Assembly (NCBI RefSeq): GCF_009455635.1
Contig: NZ_QPER01000002.1
Span: forward strand, 868,001 to 932,000
Origin: Paraburkholderia agricolaris
Lineage (GTDB): Bacteria > Pseudomonadota > Gammaproteobacteria > Burkholderiales > Burkholderiaceae
Length of the DNA stretch: 64,000 bases
Direction of reading: 5' to 3'
Shown here: piece after piece, positions 25,942 through 34,605 of the stretch
Layout: every line of letters begins with the position of its first letter
Numbering within the stretch: position 1 is the first letter of the stretch
The notes under the pieces: model-generated
Database searches by the model: none
What the model saw: the letters and a program-made list of their open reading frames with translations, nothing else
Told to the model about the DNA's origin: nothing
Position numbers and translations under genes: made by a program

Positions 25942-28119
25942 CTACCAGGTGTACTTCGCGTTGGCTAGCAGCGTTCGCCCATTGCCGAATGCGCAGACCG
26001 AATAGGATTGGCAACCGCTGATGTAGTGGCGGTCGAACAGGTTGGCCGCATTCAGCATGAAACGCCAGTTGCGGGTCTGATAGTGCAGTGCCGCGTCGTA
26101 CAGCACATAGCTTGCAACTGTCAGCGAGTTGTCCGGCGCACCGGCGGACGCGCTCTGGTAGCGGACGCCACCTCCCAACCCGAAGCCGGCGAGCGCTCCC
26201 GTATGCCATGTCCAGTCGGTCCACAGCGATGCCATCTGGCGAGGGCGAGGAATGTCGACCGGCCAGTTGTTCAGCGACGCGTCGTTTGCCTTTACATTCT
26301 TCACGTCCTGATAGATGTACGACGCGATCACGGAGAGTTCGCGCGTCACGTTTCCGACCGCGCTCAGCTCGATGCCGCGCGAGCGCACCTCTCCGGTTTG
26401 CACCGAAGACGTTCCAGTCGGATCGAGATTCGTCGGCGCCGGCGTCACGACGTTCGTCTGATTGATCTGATAGACGGCTGCGCTCAACATCAGGTTCTTG
26501 CCGGGCGGCTGCCAACGCAGGCCTGCTTCGATCTGCCTGCCGCGCGTCGGCTCGGGCAATCCGCCGCCGAACATCTTCACACCGATGACCGGGTTGAACG
26601 ATGTCGAATAGCCGATGTAGGGCGACAGTCCGTAGTCGCCCTCGTACGTGAGGCCGACGCGACCGGAGAACGCGCTGACATCCTGTTTCGTCTGCGTGCC
26701 GGCCTCGTGGTCGTCCAGGTGCGTGTCGACCCAATCCTCGCGGCCGCCGAGCGTCAAGGTCCAGCGGTTCCATTTGAGCTGGTCCTGCGCGTACACGCCG
26801 AACGTGTTCATCGTCGTGTACTGGTCCTCGTGGCCGAGCGATGTCGGGCCCGAGAAGATCGCAGTCGTGACCGGTGTGTAGACCGGGTTGTAAAGGTTTA
26901 GCTCCGGCGCGAGCGCGAGCCAGTCGCTGTCGGTCGTCGTCTGACGGTTGTACTGAAATCCGAGCAGCACACGATGTTCGAGCGGCCCGGTAGCGAAACG
27001 CGCCTGCGCGTTGTTGTCGACGTCGAAGCGGCTGTAGTTTGGTTGAAACAGCCCGGCGTAACGCGTGATGTCGGTTGTGCTTCCCTCGGCGAGGCCGCCG
27101 CCAAACACCGACGCGTCGCTGAGCGACAAGTGCATCCAGCGCAGGTTCTGGCTTAACGTCCAGATGGAATCGAGGTCGTGCGAGAACTGGTAGCCGAGCG
27201 ACCACTGCTTCTTGCGGTAGTCATTAAAAGTGGGGTCCCCCGTGTAGACGTCATGCGACAACTGCCCATTCGGGTTTGGCAATACGGTGCCCTGCGCGGG
27301 CAGGAAGTTGTGCGAAATATCATTCCAGTCCTGCAGGTAGGTCGCCGTGAGCGTCAACGAGGTGTCGGAATCCGGTCGCCAGCGAAACGACGGTGCAAGC
27401 GCGACGCGCCGGTCCGCATTCGGTCCGGTCACCGCGTTGCCGTCGCGTGCGTCGCCCACGAAGCGATACGCGTACTTGCCATCGGCGTCGAGCCTATCGC
27501 CGATGTCGAACATGATCTGCTTGCGCGCATAGTTGCCGATCTGCACACCCACCTCGCGCACGCGCTCGCCGTCGGCTCGTTTGGTTTGCGCATCGACGAT
27601 CGCGCCCGGATCGCCGGCGCCATACAGAACCGACGTTGGCCCGCGTAGTACGGTGATGCTGTCGAGCATGTACGGGTCGACGCGCCAGCTCGCGATAGGT
27701 GTCGTGTTCGGCGCTTGCAATCCGTCGATGAACAAAGTGGGCGTAAAGCCGCGCAGCACCGCATACAGATCTGTGCGGCTGTCGGATCCAAACGACGCGA
27801 AGCCTGGCACGTAGCGCAGCGCCTGATTGAGGTCGGTGGCACCGGTCATTTCGATCTGCTGTCCGGTCACGACATTGATCGTTTGCGGAACCTCGGTGAT
27901 CGGCGTGTCGGTTTTCGTGCCGGTCGCGGTGCGTTTGCCGACGAGTCCGACTGATGCCCCGTTCGCGACATCCTTCACCTTGATCTCCGGCAGCGTGACG
28001 CCGGAATCCTCCGCTGGCCGCGTCGCCTGCGCATGCGCATGGCCGGCAGCCGCTGCGCAAAACATCCCCTTCACAGTGACCGTGATCGCGCGCTGCCTCG
28101 CGGCCTTTGTCCACACCAT
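25942..28119 (-). CDS. TonB-dependent siderophore receptor
   Basis: 725 residues from the ATG at 28119 (GGAG upstream); an upstream start at 28242 would run into the kinase gene. After a signal peptide ending GHAHAQ, a plug domain is seen (about residues 50-200: TEVPQTINVVTGQQIEM, LNQALRYVPGF, VLRGFTPTLFIDGLQ, ITVLRGPTSVLYGAGDPGA). The 22-strand barrel follows, ending LFDRHYIS and a final aromatic strand NAKYTW. This is the FhuE/FoxA ferric-siderophore group. It is the last gene of a minus-strand operon after a response regulator and sensor kinase, with 76 nt between. It is probably the target of that system. No siderophore synthesis genes are near, so it may take up a foreign siderophore. 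Confidence 0.93.
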   Translation of the reverse strand: MVWTKAARQRAITVTVKGMFCAAAAGHAHAQATRPAEDSGVTLPEIKVKDVANGASVGLVGKRTATGTKTDTPITEVPQTINVVTGQQIEMTGATDLNQALRYVPGFASFGSDSRTDLYAVLRGFTPTLFIDGLQAPNTTPIASWRVDPYMLDSITVLRGPTSVLYGAGDPGAIVDAQTKRADGERVREVGVQIGNYARKQIMFDIGDRLDADGKYAYRFVGDARDGNAVTGPNADRRVALAPSFRWRPDSDTSLTLTATYLQDWNDISHNFLPAQGTVLPNPNGQLSHDVYTGDPTFNDYRKKQWSLGYQFSHDLDSIWTLSQNLRWMHLSLSDASVFGGGLAEGSTTDITRYAGLFQPNYSRFDVDNNAQARFATGPLEHRVLLGFQYNRQTTTDSDWLALAPELNLYNPVYTPVTTAIFSGPTSLGHEDQYTTMNTFGVYAQDQLKWNRWTLTLGGREDWVDTHLDDHEAGTQTKQDVSAFSGRVGLTYEGDYGLSPYIGYSTSFNPVIGVKMFGGGLPEPTRGRQIEAGLRWQPPGKNLMLSAAVYQINQTNVVTPAPTNLDPTGTSSVQTGEVRSRGIELSAVGNVTRELSVIASYIYQDVKNVKANDASLNNWPVDIPRPRQMASLWTDWTWHTGALAGFGLGGGVRYQSASAGAPDNSLTVASYVLYDAALHYQTRNWRFMLNAANLFDRHYISGCQSYSVCAFGNGRTLLANAKYTW

Positions 28120-28195
28120 GCTGTCTTGCTCCGTTTTGCTGGCGGGCTGCCCGGCCGGCCGTTTGTCAAAGAGCGGCCGCGGTGCGGCCGTCGCT

Positions 28196-30511
28196 TCATT
28201 TTTCCCCGGCGAGCGTCGATGTTTCGTGCGGTGCGAGAGCAAGAGCCTCGATACCCGCGAAATCCAGCGCTTCGAGGCGATATCGCATGTCAGTCAGGAA
28301 CGCAGCACATGTGGGGTGGCGCCCGATCATGTTTTCGATCCATCGCTCTATGTCGGTCAGGCGTCCGTCTTTCGCAAGAGCTGCCAGTTCCCGGCGATCG
28401 CGCTCTGGAGGAACGGCAACCGCGACTCCGTGTCTGGCTTGTGAGCGACCAGGTGCGGGAGCGCCGGAAGAATGCGCTACGACGTTCGACGGCAACGCAC
28501 CCTCGTCTTCAGCAACGGGAACGGTGAGTTCGAAGGTGAATGAGGTGCCGCGATGCGGCGCGCTGGATACGCGCAAGTCCCCGCCCATGGTGTTGACAAT
28601 GCGCTGCGAAATAATGAGGCCGAGGCCGGTGCTACCGTTCACCGCCTGTATCTGGCGAAATGCCGTAAAGAGTTTCGATTGCGCTTCAATGTCGATACCG
28701 ATGCCGGTGTCGGCGACCTCGAAACCCATGTGCCATTGATTGTCCTGCAGGCGCGCGCTGACCGTCAGCGTAACGGAGCCGTCGCGGGTGAACTTCGATG
28801 CGTTCGACAGCAGGTTGAGCAATACCTGTTGCAAGCGGCGCCCGTCGATCGTCAGTCGTCGGGGCAGTGACGTCAATGCCTGATACTTGAACTGGTTGTT
28901 TAGCTGCGCGCAAAGTGCGACCGCGTACTCGGCAATGTCATCCAGCAGCGCCGGCAGGTTGGTTGCGACGGGAGCGATGTCCAGCGGCTGCAATTCGGTT
29001 TTTGCATATCCGACCAGTTCGTCGATCAGGCCGAGTTGATAGTTCACGCTGCGCTCGATGGCCTCAATCGGTCTCACCTGGCTGGAATCCGCCAGTTCCC
29101 GCAACTGTCCGGTATAACCCGTTATCGTGGCAAGCGGCGCACGGAGGTCATGACTGACATAACCCAGCGTTTCGATCAGTTGCTGATTCTTTTCCTCGGC
29201 GTATAGCAACGCGTCGTTCAACTCCAACGTGCGCTGCGCGACCTGTTCGCGGAGTCGGTTGTGTTCGCTTCTTTGCCAGTCTGCAAGTTCGGTTCTCGCC
29301 GCGGTTCGTTGTTTTCCTACGTGGTTTATCCACGCTGCAAGCACGATAAGGTTGGTGGCCAACCCAATGATCGCCACGACCGGGTTCGGATGAATGTCGG
29401 ATTTCAACCATGCAAGAGCAGTCGGCAAGGAGCCCCGCGTTTCGAGTATGCGCAACGCAAAGGTGAAGAGAGCGAAAATCATGACGAGCAACATGATTCG
29501 CGCGGTGGGGGTCGACTGACGCGCGAGCCGTGCAGCGAGAATCACCGTGAAGACGCCGAACAGTGCATTGACATACACGCCGATTTGCGCGAACGCGAAC
29601 AGATTGCCGAATGCGGCGCCTATCGCTGCGACGCACTGCAACAACGCAAACCCGAACAGTATGTAACGTGCCGGCAGGTTTGCCTTTTCGCTGCGTGAGA
29701 TGCGCAAGATAAAGACAATGAACAGCAGCACGGCAGTACATCCGAACACCGTCACACTTCTGGCGCCCCACTCGGTCGCGAAAGGCCACAGATATTGCTT
29801 CGTATAGCCGCGATCCGCAGCTTCGAACAACGCCGTCATAGCGCACAGCGCGGCCAGTACAAGAAACGAGACACTACGGGAAAAATAGGCGATAAGCAGC
29901 GCGCACCACGCCAGTGCGAGCGTGCCGCCAATCAATCCTCCGTCCCAGAGCGCCGCGCGTTTCTCCAGCGCGTCGTATGCCGCTGCGGAATATAGTCTCG
30001 GCTCGAGCGTGAGTGCGGTGTCGCTGGCTGCCCGGATGAGAAAAACGCGCTGTTCACCGGGAGCGAGCGTGAAATCCACCAGCCGGTAGCGTGACGAGAA
30101 CGACTGCGATGCGAGGCCGGCGGAATCGATGCCGTCTTTTGTCCAGCGGCCGTTGTGGGCGCTGTAAAAGTCTACTTTCTCGAGGCGCGCGTCCTGGAAC
30201 ACGAGCACGAGCGGGAGGACTGCTGAACCGTGGTTGCTCACCGCCACGCGCAGCCACCACGCCGAGCGGGTGAAACCCGGTTTCAGTCGACTCTGCTGCA
30301 TGGGACGAAAACCTTGTGTGGCTCCCGCGGACAGCGTGAGTATGTCGTCCAGTCTCAGCTTGCCCGAGGTGTCTTCGAATACCTGCGCCTGGTCCAGGGT
30401 GGGAATCCCTTGTGTCTGTGCTCCAGTGGTGTCGAGACCGACGGCCAACGAATGGGTGGTCCACCAGCTCAGGCATAAGAACAGCAAGCGGAACCACCAG
30501 GTCGAAGTCAT
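28196..30511 (-). CDS. Membrane sensor histidine kinase (7TMR-DISM type)
   Basis: 771 residues from the ATG at 30511, 7 nt after the stop of the response regulator gene. The order of domains is: signal peptide; periplasmic 7TMR-DISM-like sensor (about 35-185, with TRSAWWLRVAVSNHG); seven membrane segments (about 190-390); coiled-coil (REQVAQRTLELNDALLYAEE); HisKA with the phosphorylated His in YVSHDLRAPLATITG; and HATPase with NLLSNASKF, DTGIGID and GSTGLGLIISQR. The C-terminal 100 residues after the kinase domain look like a short helical extension of unknown role. It should phosphorylate the cotranscribed regulator. The TonB receptor downstream suggests the signal concerns iron or a siderophore. 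Confidence 0.93.
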   Translation of the reverse strand: MTSTWWFRLLFLCLSWWTTHSLAVGLDTTGAQTQGIPTLDQAQVFEDTSGKLRLDDILTLSAGATQGFRPMQQSRLKPGFTRSAWWLRVAVSNHGSAVLPLVLVFQDARLEKVDFYSAHNGRWTKDGIDSAGLASQSFSSRYRLVDFTLAPGEQRVFLIRAASDTALTLEPRLYSAAAYDALEKRAALWDGGLIGGTLALAWCALLIAYFSRSVSFLVLAALCAMTALFEAADRGYTKQYLWPFATEWGARSVTVFGCTAVLLFIVFILRISRSEKANLPARYILFGFALLQCVAAIGAAFGNLFAFAQIGVYVNALFGVFTVILAARLARQSTPTARIMLLVMIFALFTFALRILETRGSLPTALAWLKSDIHPNPVVAIIGLATNLIVLAAWINHVGKQRTAARTELADWQRSEHNRLREQVAQRTLELNDALLYAEEKNQQLIETLGYVSHDLRAPLATITGYTGQLRELADSSQVRPIEAIERSVNYQLGLIDELVGYAKTELQPLDIAPVATNLPALLDDIAEYAVALCAQLNNQFKYQALTSLPRRLTIDGRRLQQVLLNLLSNASKFTRDGSVTLTVSARLQDNQWHMGFEVADTGIGIDIEAQSKLFTAFRQIQAVNGSTGLGLIISQRIVNTMGGDLRVSSAPHRGTSFTFELTVPVAEDEGALPSNVVAHSSGAPAPGRSQARHGVAVAVPPERDRRELAALAKDGRLTDIERWIENMIGRHPTCAAFLTDMRYRLEALDFAGIEALALAPHETSTLAGEK

Positions 30512-30518
30512 GATCTCG

Positions 30519-31328
30519 TCACTCTGCCTCGAGGACGGATTCCACGGTGTCAGCCAGACTCCGGCTGCGAAATTCTTCCCGATAGGTTGACGGAGGCATG
30601 CCGAATCGCTCGCGAAACGCCGTGGCGAAATTCGCGGCGCTGGAAAAACCAATTTCTTCGGCGATGCTGGCAATATTCACCGGCGTGCTGCTCAACAGCT
30701 TTTGTGCAATCCGCAGGCGCTCGTCCCGGAGATACTCGAATACTGTCTTGCCAAGGTTGTCCCTAAACGCACGCGACAGTCGTTTTTCATTGGTGCCCAC
30801 GAGGCGCGCGAGTTGTTCGACCGTTGGCGCGTCGCTCAGCCTCTGCGACAAATGCCGGATGGCCGCGCGAACGATGACGCTGTTACCCGTGAATTCCGAA
30901 GCGGATGTCTCCTCTTCGGCGTACCGGTTGCCGCGTGTCCGGGCGAGATGAATGCGAATCCGCGCAAGTACCTCTTCGGCCTCGAATGGCTTGAGCACAT
31001 AGTCCACGCCGCCGATTTCCAGGCCGTTGATCCGATCGTGAAGGTCCCCAGCCACCGTCAGAAATATGACGGGAATCGCAGAGGTGCGAGGGTCCGCGGC
31101 AAGCAGCCGGCAGGCGGCGAATCCGTCCATCCGCGGCATCCGTACGTCCATCAGGATCAGGTCGGGTGAAATCGCCAGGGCTCGTTGATAAGCCTGTGAC
31201 CCGTCGAATCCGACGCTGATCCGGCATCCAGCATTGCGCAATACGTCAATCAACAATCGCAGCTGGTCTGGCTGATCGTCTACCACAAGAAGATGGGCAT
31301 CCGTGAGGGTGGTGTTTCGGGGCGACAT
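30519..31328 (-). CDS. Response regulator with AraC-type DNA-binding domain
   Basis: 269 residues. A receiver domain (residues 10-130) carries the acidic pair in LLVVDDQPDQ, the phosphorylated Asp61 in LILMDVRMPRMDG and the Lys of YVLKPFEAEE. The C-terminal part (about 155-260) has the two AraC helix-turn-helices (VEQLARLVGTNEKRLSRAFR and IASIAEEIGFSSAANFATAF). AraC output on a response regulator is uncommon compared with OmpR or NarL types. It is first in the operon with the sensor kinase and TonB receptor. The paired 13-bp direct repeats at 31491-31524, about 170 bp upstream, are candidate binding sites. Confidence 0.94.
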   Translation of the reverse strand: MSPRNTTLTDAHLLVVDDQPDQLRLLIDVLRNAGCRISVGFDGSQAYQRALAISPDLILMDVRMPRMDGFAACRLLAADPRTSAIPVIFLTVAGDLHDRINGLEIGGVDYVLKPFEAEEVLARIRIHLARTRGNRYAEEETSASEFTGNSVIVRAAIRHLSQRLSDAPTVEQLARLVGTNEKRLSRAFRDNLGKTVFEYLRDERLRIAQKLLSSTPVNIASIAEEIGFSSAANFATAFRERFGMPPSTYREEFRSRSLADTVESVLEAE

Positions 31329-31687
31329 CGTGTAGGCGAAAGGATTTGACGGGAAACGTTCCTGTTAACGGCGGCTGATTACGGAGCTTGAGGCTTGCAG
31401 AGACCGGTCGTCAGCATAAAGCCGCGACGCTTATCAAATTGTTAATTCAATTTAAATCGAGCGGTTTTCACACAGATAGCAAAAGAATTTTCCCTCCGGC
31501 AAAGCATTTCGTCCCTCCGGCAAAACGAATGCGGCAATAACGCTGCCCATAATTCCTCGCCGCCTTACACAAATTTTCTAATTCCTACATTTTGTAAGAC
31601 ATCGGTGTCGTGATCCCTCTGCATAGCGTGACGGAGATCAGACATGAATCCCTTTATTGACTATCAGACAAGTGAGAGTGGAACGTA
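31329..31687. other. Divergent promoter region, regulator operon / adhesin
   Basis: 359 bp, AT-rich in the middle. Besides the 13-bp direct repeats it holds an interrupted inverted repeat CTTACA (31564-31569) and TGTAAG (31593-31598). No gene is seen. Confidence 0.5.
31491..31524. promoter_or_regulatory. Tandem 13-bp direct repeats, candidate regulator sites
   Basis: TCCCTCCGGCAAA occurs exactly twice, at 31491-31503 and 31512-31524, spaced 21 bp start to start, or two helical turns. The position is between the AraC-type response regulator gene (start 31328) and the adhesin gene (start 31688). AraC proteins typically bind same-face direct repeats, so this fits an autoregulatory or adhesin-control site. 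Confidence 0.55.
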
Positions 31688-33655
31688 ATGAACAAGAGCC
31701 GATATAAATTGGTTTGGAATCGTCGAATTGGCGCGCTGGTCGCGGCGGCCGAAACGCAGCGTGGCGTGCAGGGCGAAGCGGGGCAGGCGGAAATGGGCGA
31801 TGGCGGGTGTTCCCCGAGGTCGAAAGTTGCACTTGCTGTACTCACGGCGCTCACGCTCTCGGCTGGATATGCACATGCAGATAACCTGGCGGTTGGCGGT
31901 GAAATCGGCGGGACGACTGCAACGATTGGGGGGGCTACGGCTCCGTCCGCGAGTACCGGCGGGACCCTTCCCGCCGTAGCCGGCGACGCGAACAACACCA
32001 GTCAGAATACAGCGGTCGGGATCAATGTCGCCGCGAATGGCGGGGCCGCAACCGCGCTGGGTGATACGGTAACTGCAAGCGGCCAGAATGCCACGGCAGT
32101 GGGCGCTAATTCGGTCGCAAGCGGCGGCCAGGCAGTAGCTTTCGGCGGTGGGTCGAGCGCGGCGAACGGTGACTCGACTGCGATTGGTGCTCTGGCACAC
32201 ACTACCGCTCAGTTCTCAACGGCGGTCGGTACCAATAGTTCAGCCGCTGGCGGAACGGCGCTGGGTTTTCAGGCGAACGCGAGCGCGGCTGACGCTACGT
32301 CCATCGGTGTGGATTCCGTTGCATCCGGGATCGGTAGCGTTGCAATTGCCCGTGCGCAGGCAACTGCCCTGAACGCGATCGCGATCGGTGAGAATGCCTC
32401 GGCAGCTGATGTGAATTCCGTAGCGTTAGGGGCCGGGTCGAACGCAGCCACCAACAGCGCAACGGCAATTGGTCCCTTAGCGACGGCAAGCGGCGGCAGC
32501 TCGACAGCGCTCGGCAACTCAAGCTTGGCGAGCGGGGGATCGGCTATTGCAATTGGTCAGTCTTCAGCCGCATCAGCAATTACTTCTGTCGCGATTGGAT
32601 TTAATGCGAACGCCGCGTCGGCCAACGCGATTGCGCTGGGTACGCTCGCACAAGCGACAGGTGCAAATTCAATCGCGATCGGTAACGCAGCCGCGGCTTC
32701 GACCGCAGATTCGACGGCGCTCGGTTCCGGCGCGGTCACGCGCGCGGCAACCAACGTAAGCAGCGTCACGCTGAACGGCGTCACCTTCGGTGGCTTCGCG
32801 GGCGCAGCGCCGACCGGCGTCGTCAGTATCGGTGCGGTCGGTCAGGAACATCAGTTGCAGAATGTCGCCGCCGGTCAAATCAGCGCCACCAGCACAGACG
32901 CGGTGAACGGATCGCAGCTCTTCTCGATCGCTTCGCAGGTTTCGGCACTCTCGACCAATCTGGCGTCGATCACCACCACGGTCGACAAGATTTCGACATC
33001 GGGCTCGAATGGCTCGGTCATTGACAGTACCGACACCGCAGTGGGTACGAATTCGTCGGTGTCGGCATCGAACGGAACCGCTGTCGGCAACGGCTCGAAC
33101 GTTTCGGGTCAGGATGGTACGGCAATCGGCACGAACGCGACGGTCACGGCTGCGAGTGCAACCGCCATCGGCACGAACTCCAAAGTCACCGGCACGGATT
33201 CGACTGCGATCGGCACCAATAGCCAGGCCACCGCGAATAATTCGGTTGCCCTGGGTGCAAATTCAGTCGCAGACCGGGACAACACGGTTTCGGTTGGTGC
33301 GCCGGGTGCTGAGCGTCAGATTACCAACGTTGCAGACGGTACGGCTCCGACTGACGCAGTCAACGTGCGGCAACTGAATGGCGCAATCAACAGCGTTCGC
33401 GATGACATGGAGAAATATCGTCGTGACGCGAGCGCGGGTACAGCATCCGCAATCGCCATGGCGAATTTGCCGCAAGCTGTGTTGCCGGGCGAGAAGGTTG
33501 TAGCACTCGCAGCCGGCAACTACGGTGGACAATCCGCGATGGCTGTGGGGCTGTCGGTCGCAACGCAGAAGTGGATGGTCAAAGGCTCGATCACGACGGG
33601 CGTTTCGGGTCACGGGTCCGTGGGCGCGGGCGCGGGCGTTGGCTACCGCTGGTAA
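31688..33655 (+). CDS. Trimeric autotransporter adhesin (YadA-like), smaller
   Basis: 655 residues. The N-terminus MNKSRYKLVWNRRIGALVAAAE is the extended signal peptide region of trimeric autotransporters, followed by a hydrophobic core and cleavage near YAHAD. Residues about 100-400 are YadA head repeats with the S-x-A-x-G/A-I-G-x-x-A period (for example SVALGAGSNAATNSATAIG). Necks follow with DAVNGSQLF and DAVNVRQLN, then a short stalk with a coiled coil. The C-terminal 70 residues are the four-strand YadA anchor, ending in Trp (AGVGYRW). Three chains form one outer-membrane barrel that displays the fibre. It should act in adhesion to host or surfaces. Confidence 0.95.
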   Translation: MNKSRYKLVWNRRIGALVAAAETQRGVQGEAGQAEMGDGGCSPRSKVALAVLTALTLSAGYAHADNLAVGGEIGGTTATIGGATAPSASTGGTLPAVAGDANNTSQNTAVGINVAANGGAATALGDTVTASGQNATAVGANSVASGGQAVAFGGGSSAANGDSTAIGALAHTTAQFSTAVGTNSSAAGGTALGFQANASAADATSIGVDSVASGIGSVAIARAQATALNAIAIGENASAADVNSVALGAGSNAATNSATAIGPLATASGGSSTALGNSSLASGGSAIAIGQSSAASAITSVAIGFNANAASANAIALGTLAQATGANSIAIGNAAAASTADSTALGSGAVTRAATNVSSVTLNGVTFGGFAGAAPTGVVSIGAVGQEHQLQNVAAGQISATSTDAVNGSQLFSIASQVSALSTNLASITTTVDKISTSGSNGSVIDSTDTAVGTNSSVSASNGTAVGNGSNVSGQDGTAIGTNATVTAASATAIGTNSKVTGTDSTAIGTNSQATANNSVALGANSVADRDNTVSVGAPGAERQITNVADGTAPTDAVNVRQLNGAINSVRDDMEKYRRDASAGTASAIAMANLPQAVLPGEKVVALAAGNYGGQSAMAVGLSVATQKWMVKGSITTGVSGHGSVGAGAGVGYRW

Positions 33656-33670
33656 GTAACTTGACTGTGT

Positions 33671-33701
33671 CCCGCTGCTGCTGCCCTTGCGCAGCAGCGG
33701 G
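33671..33701. terminator. 11-bp hairpin after the smaller adhesin
   Basis: CCCGCTGCTGC at 33671-33681 pairs perfectly with 33691-33701 around 9 nt, 15 nt after the adhesin stop. No T run follows. It probably helps end the adhesin transcript. Confidence 0.6.
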
Positions 33702-34605
33702 CAGATGTGGAAGAAACAGGAGAGCCTGCGAGGCCGGCCTGCCGAATGAATTTCTTTTTCCTTCTCATTCTTTGTCTCGCATTTTTTAATGCACGTTGCT
33801 ACACAAAACTGACTTAAAAAATGGAGAAAAAATTACAGATATCCTGAAGGGCATATCAGGAAATTCTGACTCATTTCGGCAGTCGAAATGGGGTCAAGGA
33901 AAGTCGAGCATTGAATTGCGCAACACCCGGATATTGGCAAATGCTTTTGGTAGACAAATGAAAAGACCTATGAGAAAGTTCCCGCGGGCACTCATCTTTC
34001 TTTTCATTACACGACTTAATGAAGGGAGCCAGCGCATTCGATGCGGATAGCTCGGCGGCCTTCGTCTCACATAGTGTGCTCAAGATGTGGCGAGAAAGAA
34101 AAACGGTGCGTGTAGCCTGGCGCAAGACGACTTGTCATGCCACGAGCCGGGAAACGTTGCAACAGGCTACTGAGGGGGCAGTAAAGATGAGTATCCCAGT
34201 CGGAACGGAGTCGGGCGCTGCCTCGGCGAAGAAATCACATCAGTCTGGCCGGCAATTGGCGTTCTGCCACGCAATCGTTCTTCCTTTGCGTCTCCCCTTC
34301 GGACCTTCATAAACCAGACATTCGTCAAACGTCTCAGGAGCCAGCGTTTTAAAAACTGGCTAACTGACCGATCCTCATTGATTGTTTAGTCATGCGAATC
34401 ATATCGTGAGCATGGGTATCTGCTCGCGCTCAAGATTCGTCACTAACCGAGGACGGAAGCAACTTGCTGCAGCTCCAACGCTAAAGCAACACGCGCCGTA
34501 GAGAGTTACTTTGAACACTATAAATAGGCATCCTGAATAATTTGGATGCATGCACACGCTCGTGCTTAAGAACTTCTCATTTCAATTACCTGGTGAGGCA
34601 ACGAC
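33702..34605. other. Long AT-rich intergenic region before the large adhesin
   Basis: About 900 bp with no supported gene; small ORFs on both strands at 33796-34312 lack ribosome sites and recognisable content. A near-perfect 23-bp palindrome with outer arms AGCCAG and CTGGCT lies at 34339-34361. TATAAA at 34519-34524 is a possible -10, with a poor -35, 82 bp before the adhesin start codon. The size of the region suggests elaborate control of adhesin expression. Confidence 0.5.
34339..34361. promoter_or_regulatory. 23-bp near-perfect palindrome upstream of the large adhesin
   Basis: Arms AGCCAG and CTGGCT enclose a TTTTAAAA core with two unpaired positions. It lies about 245 bp upstream of the adhesin start. 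It is a candidate operator; no family can be assigned. Confidence 0.45.

Noticed and set aside
25886..27205. 439-codon minus-strand frame overlapping the TonB receptor
   Set aside because: Same strand but different frame from the receptor; composition is Arg-rich and lacks motifs, while the receptor frame is complete.
33796..34312. Small ORFs in the adhesin intergenic region
   Set aside because: AT-rich sequence with overlapping short frames on both strands, no ribosome sites and no recognisable content.
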